From NCBI RefSeq assembly GCF_964275005.1, contig NC_092692.1:15469006-15533005 (forward strand): a stretch of 64,000 nt of DNA, written 5' to 3'. This DNA is from Diadema setosum. Taxonomy: Eukaryota > Echinodermata > Echinoidea > Diadematoida > Diadematidae. Positions 56,510-64,000 of the stretch are shown here, piece by piece (the stretch's first letter is position 1; each line of letters starts with the position of its first letter). The notes below the pieces were generated by a model. That model was not told where the DNA came from, did not search any database, and worked only from the letters and a program-made list of their open reading frames with translations. The position numbers were made by a program, and so were the translations under genes.

Positions 56510-59500
56510 TTCCTCTCAGTTCTTAATCTTTCCTTTGAAAGTCATCTCAAGTAGGCCCCCAATTAACGTTCTTCTTGACCTTGACATTGCACACGTTAGA
56601 ATTCGGCGATTATTATGCAAACTGCTGTTGACGGATGAAAACTCAAGTAATTTCATGCAGTCTGTTTGAAAACGAAACAAAATAGCTTGGGCCAGAGGCA
56701 GACACTTTAAGTTTTAACCACTTATTTCGATACACACAGTTTAATCACATTCACTTTAGTTTTGCCATCTGTGTTCATAAATACTTGAAAGCATAGCTCG
56801 TCAGTGTATTTTCTCATAGTGCATAATTATAGTAATTTAATACATTCATGCTCGCCACCCTTTCATAGACATGAATATACCTACGATGCTGAATTTGCAC
56901 ACGTACTTGTCATTCCCCTCTCATTTCATTATAAATCTGTCTTAACGTTCATTCGTTGTCCAGGCGACGTGATAAAAAAAAAAGCTGACCATACTTGCGT
57001 CTGTTTCAGACCAGCTGCAGACCCTAGCCTTGATTTTCAATATATCAGCGGATTAAAAAAGATTTTGTTTGTTTGTTTGTTTGACGTAGAATTGAGTTAG
57101 AATGTAACACGAGACGTTATTCTTTTTACAGGTGTCTGTTTGAATTGTACCTAGAATGATCATGTATTGTTCGAACAGATTGGTATACACCGTCGTCGAA
57201 AATTTCAGGGAAAATGTATGTGTTTTTTTTAAATCTCTTTACAATCTGAATTTCACTCGAATATCACCGATGAATGCAACCGACTGCGATGGGGAAATTA
57301 ATATACTGTATGGGATATATCTTCAGTTTAGAATGTACAGTACCTACACTGAAACATCTAAGTATCATTACCCATCTGAAATATTCCACCAAATGAAGAT
57401 ATCGACTATGGTACGTGTTTGTTTCGAATCAAGCTTGGAGTCTGCTTTATCGCCGAAGGACTAGAATGGAAAACGTTTATTCCGTCATTTCAGTTCTGCG
57501 AGGCATATCTGTGAGACCGTAGCAATGCTGTATGGGCGGCGATGAAGGTGCATGTGATCACTGATGGGAATATGTGAACACATCTCATGAAAAACAGACA
57601 ACAGGATTGGCTCGGGTGTGGGGGTATAAGAAATGCACCCCTGGATCTTCCCCTATACCGGGGTTATCATGGTTGTTGTTGTTGTTTAAGTTTATGGCGT
57701 TTTCCATTCAACCTGAATGTTAATGGCTCCCTTCAGTAGTCTAACATCCAGACAGTGCACTGATGATCACACACACTTTCCATGCTCGGGATGCAAGGCT
57801 CAGCCTCTATTAAATCATGTAGCCCCATGATCAAACTGGGCTCTTCCCACCTCCCTGAACAAACCATGTCACTCTGTGATCAAACCAAGTACCTCCCTGA
57901 TCAAAATGCCCTGACTGCACGTTCGTGTCACCCCGTGGAGAGCCGAGGAAATTCTTCTCATATACATCTGGCAGATGAGAGACACCCCCTCCCTCTAGCT
58001 CTCCCTCTCTCCCAATGTCGTCTTAAAAGGAACAACATACAGGTGGGAGAAAATATGTCCTGACGCCTTGAAGTCAGGTTAGTTCGGTAAAAGAAAGCTA
58101 TCTCGCTTTGAGCTGATGGATCATAGACATCGACGCTATAATGGAGCGATGCGGCAGCGGAGGGGAGAGTGCTGTCAGGAGGGGAGGGGTTGGTACTTAG
58201 TGCTCTACGTACCACTGTGCATCTACATCCCTTTACATCAGACAGTTCATCATTTTGTAGGGCCCACCCCGGGAGAAATATGTTTTCATCTATATTTTTG
58301 TAGCAACGAAACAGGGAATGTTGGCGGGTAAACCAGGGAAACATTCCGGTCATTGAAGAGAGCTTAACCTTTCGACAGCACGCCTCCCGTGCACGTTCCC
58401 ACAAACAGCCTTTTGAGATGAATTCCAGCCGCCTTGTTGCCGGTCTGTATGCAGGCAACATCGACGTTGATGACAAAGACGTCTGTTTTAAAGCCAACCC
58501 AGTATCTATTAGGCCTTTCATATTTTCTTCAGTGAGTAAGAACGCTCAGGGATTTCCCAATGTTATGTACTCGATTGATGAGTACTCCGCGATCAGCAAT
58601 CGAGTGTCTGCCCTTTTTGTTCAGAGCGAACACTTTTCCAAGATTATTCTGTTCTCCAGAACAACTGCTCGGGAGTTGGTGAACACCCCCTTTAAACCCG
58701 GTCTCCATGTTGTATGATTGTCGTTCTGTAGAGCAGTGACCAAAAGACGAAAATCAACAAGCCAATGTCGGTATAATTGACGACCTCCATCTGTAGTGTC
58801 ACATATTCTTCAATATTTGCCATAGCGATTGTTTGACACGAATCGGACCACGTGCAGAGCCAAAACAAAAAGGTTGATTGGCAGTCTTTCTCTTTCATCG
58901 AAAAGGACATTGATCGTCAGTCCTCAGAGTGTAGGGTGAAATGAGTGAGAAGATTGTTATTGCGGCGAAAGGAAGCCAACAATCGCATATGCGAAGGGTT
59001 AAAAAGATACCATTAATACCTGTGAAATCGTTTCTATACATGGAATGCCATAGCCCTAGGTCCACGGCGTAATTGCTGAGGAGTAATCTGAAATCATGCC
59101 GTATGTTTTTATTTGTTACTGTCAGTTTTTTTTTTTAACCTCAGCTGTTTTCAGTGCCTGCTTCCTGCTTCACAAGTTTTTCTCCCATTCATCAATGTGC
59201 GATTGTATTTTATGCCCACAGTTACAAAATCATTGTTCCCTTTCATCGAAGACCCCATTTCGCCGTGGCAACACTTTACACAGAGCGATATTTCAAACGC
59301 CTCCAGCGATCAACAGATAATCTCTCTGAACACATAGTTTTAACGTGGCATGTTAGTATTATATATTGGAAAGAAGAGAAAGAGGAAGTGAATAGTACCC
59401 TTGGCGCGCTGGAGTACAAACTGGAATAATAAACTTCAGAGCAAAGTGCGCGTGGTGCTGCGTTATTTTGTCCGGATTAGTCCTGTCGTGACTAGCATAG

Positions 59501-62130
59501 TTAAGCTGCATATTCCTGTTTACGGAATGAATATTTGGTTGACGTGGTATGGTAGGAAAAAAAAAAGAACTCTCCTTGACCTCTGAATCGCTTTGGATGT
59601 GGAACTCATTGGGGAAGGAAGAAATTACATCCATCCGTCAAAATTCGCCGCGTAAAGTTTATCTCAACTCATTATCTTGGTCTGATGAACATGATAGCGC
59701 TAGATGTCCCTTTTTACCTTTTTGATGCTTCCTCTTTTCAACTCATATATATAGCCCATCAATGTACGCCTGATTGGAAGCGTTTGCAGACTCTGCAGGC
59801 GTATGTTTACATGTATGGATACATACATGTAGCTGGTGTGACCACCTGGGAAATGTCGCTGATGTATATACCTTACATTTCTTAATTATTTTCAGGAGAA
59901 ACCAAAAGCTGTATGTACCAGTGACCTCTCTCTCTCTCTCTCAAAAAAAAAAAGCACACAACCGACATATATACGTAATATGTTTATTTATATTTATAAA
60001 GAAGCGAAATAGAAATGTAGCAGTTATCAAAATGAATTATGATGCGCTGAGTTGCAGAGAACAAACTTTGGCCTGAAATCAACGCGAAGTCACGAATGGT
60101 CCGCAGACTAACGCTGATTGGCTGGCGGGGCAACCAATCTTTTTTTCCCTTGTGCTCTCATCCTAGCAGTTATCAGTTCTATAGATCCTCTCAGGATCTC
60201 ACCAATAAAAACAATAAGTTTTGCTCTCAAAGGTGGAGGAGAGAAAATGGGAGTTAGAAAGTTAGGGGGGGGGGGTGTCCGGCGTAGTTCGGTCCGTTAC
60301 GATTAGGCCCGAACCTGACGAAAAGTTACGAAGAGAATACTGTGACATATGTGATATAATAAATGCCTGTCAAAATAAACAAACAATCAAAGGTGTAGTT
60401 TTGTTGTTGATGGAAATGAAGAAAAAGAAATCAAGTCAAATATGAATTCAACCCAAGTCTGAACAGCTGGGCCAACCAGATCAAAGCCGCTCACTTTTTT
60501 TTTTGCCACTCAAAACGTGCAAAGGTCGCCATCGGGCTTGTGATTTTTCCCTTTCGGAGATTTGACAAAACCCCTTGCCAATTATCACCTTCTTCCAGAT
60601 CATATGATCAGAGTCACATGTAGCACATAATTACGTGAAACAACCTGCCTCGTGAACTTAGAAAAGTGGGCTGAAATACGTTCATGTAAAACTTAGATGA
60701 ATACGAGTGTAATTAATCACAATCACGGATAAAGCGACAGTCGGTGCATCCTTGTATGAGTCGTAAATACATCACATTTCGTATTTTGATTTTTTTTTTG
60801 TTTTAGTTTGGTAGGACTTTGCCAGTCACAAAATCATTCAAGATGAGCAATGATAACCATTGCCACTTCTACTCCTCGCAGAATGTCTGCTATTGATACT
60901 TGATAGGTCGATATTCAATGCAATCTGTACAAAGAATTAGCTCAGTATCATCTTGCAGTTCAAAGTCATTTCCCTACTCACAGATTTGGATATTTGGTCT
61001 GAAGCTGATCATCTCGTTTACATATCGAATTAGAGAGAAGATGTTTCACTGGTAAGATGATTTCAGAAATGATTTTCATGTCTCGTTTCTGAATATAGAA
61101 CGGCAATTCTATTTTGAAATTTTGGCGTATTTCACTTCAATATAGACAGATATATTGAAAAGAAACCAAACCAAAACAAAAAGACACCCCAAAACGATGA
61201 ATACAAACACGCAAACGCACAAACGAGCTTCCACCCTCCATGAATTCAGAAAAGATCGTGAGAGAAGTATTGAGACAAATAATTTCCATTCATTCTTTCA
61301 GCAAAATGAAGAGAAATGCAACTAAAATTTCCATAGCTATATGCAAGAGATATAAAGAACATAATCGAGAACATGGGAGGGACGCATTTTATCTAGTGAT
61401 GTGAGTTTTGGCTCACGCATATAGGAAAATGTCAGAGGTTTGATTGTGTACGTGTTTGTAATTCTTTTTTGCTTTTATAATCTCAAAATCCCTTGCACAC
61501 GTGTTGTGATATGAAATCTTATTGAAAAGAGGAGAATGTGAACTTTTACGTGATTTCATGTCACTATGATTTTCTTTGCTTTTTCTAATCTTTAAAAAAA
61601 ATGTAGGGAGACTTTTAAGTTTTCAACAACTTTGGCAACGACGGGGTTGTCTGTCCTCTAACAACTTCCATCGCCTACGGGAAAGGGCGGTTCTTATCGC
61701 GATCGATCATGGCGAAATGTGTTTTCAATTTTCCCGTTTCCGCAACAAATAATGGGTTCCTTCTTTCTTCTTTCTCTTTGTCTTTTGTGAGAGAGTGAGG
61801 GGGTCTGAAATTCAAGTGAGCGTCATCTTTTTGGGATGCTAGAAAGTACTGAATCGATGAGAGTGGGGGAAAGGGCTGCATGAATGTTGGAGCGGTGGAG
61901 CACGAAATAAGCATGCATTCAGAGTGTGGGTGAAAAAAAAAAATCAGATCGACTCGCAATTCATTGTCGGGCGCCGTTTAATGATAATATCGTGTCGATT
62001 TTTATACTCCCATGATTCCATCCACTTCCGATTCGTTTCGTTTATGAGTGTCCTATCTGACTGTATACAAAGAAGTCTGACGTGTCGACAACACCCAAGA
62101 ATATGCAATATGTAATTGATTTTATGTTGG
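56510..62130. other. Region with no recognised gene
   Basis: Mostly AT-rich. The longest open frames here (for example 57958-58521 on the minus strand) show no domain, no splice context and no composition typical of genes. It may be the long first intron of a gene starting near 55.7 kb. Confidence 0.4.
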
Positions 62131-62134
62131 GGAT

Positions 62135-62560
62135 GGGGCACGGTAGGATAGTGGATAAGACTCTTGATTGTCAATCAAGAGTCCTATTTATTTTTTTGCC
62201 AGTATGCGCTCTTATGTTTATCTATATCGTTTATCTATTGCAAAAGCAAATGTTTTTGTTTATGATGTAATACCTGATTTATCTTGTGTTATGTTTTGTT
62301 GCAAAAGAATGAAAATATATGAATTGAATTTAATTGAATTGAATCGGAAGTCCCGAGTTCGAATCCCGTCAAGTGCCTACTTCTTTGGACAAGGCGTTTT
62401 TACCCGCTATGTCACTTTCGAGTTATCCATGTGCATTTATGGGTACCTGGCAACGCTCCTGTATAGGGTAGTAATGATGATAGGGCCCTCTGGTAAAGCA
62501 GTGGCAACACTGAAGAGGCTACCCTGGATAAAGAAAACCATTGTTATTTGGCGTTGTCTT
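62135..62560 (+). mobile_element. tRNA-derived SINE (copy 2), interrupted
   Basis: The head GGCACGGTAGGATAGTGGAT and GATTGTCAATC is separated by an insert from the B box GAGTTCGAATCCC. The body follows with ATGGGTACCTGGCAACGCT and GAAGAGGCTACCCTGG. Same family as 10930-11205. Confidence 0.78.
62177..62345 (+). mobile_element. Retroposon fragment inserted in the SINE
   Basis: Interrupts the tRNA-like head between A and B boxes, flanked by AATC on both sides. It ends in AATTGAATTGAATC; its body matches the fragment at 36.9-37.1 kb. Confidence 0.6.
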
Positions 62561-63152
62561 ATATCATGATTATGAAGGTGTGAACAGGGCGACATTATGA
62601 CCATAGTCTGGGGAGTGGTTGCCTTTTATATACCGACCAGACCTGCGTGTGGATCCATCCTGGCGGATGGGTGAATACGAAAGAGATGAGCAGAACTGGA
62701 GAAAAAGAGCTTATAATGCTCGACAAATGCTCGAGCCAATTTAAGGGCTCTTTGGAAGCGATTGTCGTCTAACCTTTGTAACCCGAGAGCGCATCTTCGT
62801 CCGTGGGCAAACACTGCGCGCCAGCGGACGATGTTTGCTTTCAGATTTGGGACGGATGACTCTCGGCGCTACCATACACAGTGCATGCCGATGCACAGTA
62901 TGTATCTGTCGGCTGTGCTCATTCTCTGGCTGAGGTGCGATCTCGGTTTTAAAGAGTCCTTATGAAGAAAAACAAAACTGTACCAAAATGACATCTTCCC
63001 TATAAAGGCATAGCTTCAGATTGGTCCATGATTTGAAGTTTCAGCGTCAGCAGGGTGACTAAAAACCAGGTTTCTCATAAATATATGGCAAAGACACATT
63101 GGGCCATGATTAAGATGATTAGAATGATGACGATATAAAACATAATCAAAAT

Positions 63153-63536
63153 TTAAAGGGGATGGCTAGTAACTGATCAGTGAGAATCAGTGGGAATGCT
63201 GGGGGTGATTGTTCCAATCCTTGTGGGATTCATTTAAGAGCACTTTATATATAGGCCTATATTGTTGTGTGAAAATTATTTGCTTCAGAATGCTCTCATA
63301 ATTATTCAAGTAATGTGCAGTTTAATCTTTCCAGGTTAGCATGCCTGTACAGTGGCGGGGCGATCGTTAACGATTAACTGCACATTACTTGAATATGAGA
63401 CCATTCTGAAGCAAATAATTTTCACACAACAATAGATATATAATGTACTCTTAAATGAATCCCACAAGGATTGGAACAATCATCCCTCAGCATTCCCACT
63501 GATTCCCACTGATCAGTTACTAGCCATCCCGTTTAA
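63153..63536. mobile_element. Fold-back MITE, family 3
   Basis: 384-bp element with TTAA at both ends; arms of ~150 bp run from AGGGGATGGCTAGTAACTG to CAGTTACTAGCCATCCCG. Sequence differs from families 1 and 2 except for the outermost AGGG. Confidence 0.92.
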
Positions 63537-64000
63537 GTAATAAGAATCATTACGGTATTCAGCAACGTTGAAACCGGTAACATACGAAGTGAAGGATTTA
63601 TGACAAATACGAGTAGGCATATAAGTAGACCACGTCCAAGAACAATTAGCTTCTTTTTTTTTTGCAACTCTGATATCAAATCGTAATGTAGAGCTTATTG
63701 ACGAGCAAGGGCTTACGTTCTCAGTGAATATCTGGAGTGCATTTCACCTTTACACGAAGTCACTCTCGTTCGAATGCACCACGTGACTAAGACTTTCTTC
63801 TCAAACTCTTTATGATTCGTTTTTGAGCAGAGCTGGAAGAATATCAGCATGGCACATTTCCATCATGCCCCAAGGCGAGGATGAAACGAACAATAGAATG
63901 GAGTTCCAGGACAGTTTACTAGTACATGTGTATCGCCTTGCTCGAGGCGAGTTTGGCTTCATATCAAGGGTAGACGAATCATCAACGCGCAATGTCCGTC

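Noticed and set aside
57958-58521. 187-codon open frame on the minus strand
   Set aside because: No recognisable domain, biased low-complexity composition, no splice or promoter context; chance opening is plausible.
62135-62380. tRNA gene
   Set aside because: A and B boxes are present, but the tRNA-like head is interrupted and followed by a SINE body shared with another locus.

Overview
The window is AT-rich eukaryotic DNA with long introns, strong GT/AG splice signals, abundant fold-back MITEs, tRNA-derived SINE-like repeats and microsatellites. The gene content (a giant polycystin-1/REJ-type receptor, an intronless rhodopsin-family GPCR of the kind expanded in echinoderms and amphioxus, and a histone H3 gene with sea-urchin-style signals) points to a marine deuterostome invertebrate. 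I think an echinoderm, probably a sea urchin, but this is inference; no species can be read from the sequence.

Layout. (1) About 1-25.2 kb, minus strand: one polycystin-1-like gene. I traced 25 coding exons from the start codon at 25235 to 506. Every splice phase agrees, giving 2,648 codons without a stop, and the gene runs off the left edge. Its ectodomain reads: signal peptide, two copies of a ~160-residue module I cannot name, a WSC domain, PKD-like domains (about 11 in all) with a third module copy placed inside one of them, a 3.67 kb exon holding most PKD repeats (one split by a Thr/Pro-rich insert), then a REJ region. The expected GPS/GAIN, PLAT and membrane segments would lie to the left of the window. 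(2) 25.3-31.5 kb: mostly non-coding, with MITEs, microsatellites and a few weak exon-like patches. (3) 31.6-32.2 kb, plus strand: a compact intronless histone H3 gene. Its protein has the H3.3 signature, but its promoter and 3' end are those of a replication-dependent histone gene. (4) 33.7-37.5 kb: a MITE, a minisatellite and a 5'-truncated LINE with an RNase H domain on the minus strand. (5) 38.9-39.9 kb, plus strand: an intronless class A GPCR whose stop codon overlaps the TTAA target site of a MITE. (6) 41.3-46.1 kb: a tandem array of ~1.75 kb repeats carrying nuclear-receptor DR1-like motifs and a terminal hairpin, then a palindromic minisatellite. (7) 46-64 kb: no gene recognised, apart from a CpG-rich TATA-bearing island near 55.7-56.1 kb that could be a promoter plus first non-coding exon; the rest is repeats.

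The three recognised genes do not look functionally linked. The points most worth following are the H3.3-type protein made from a replication-dependent-style gene, and the polycystin-like ectodomain in which two PKD folds are interrupted at the same loop by unrelated inserts.
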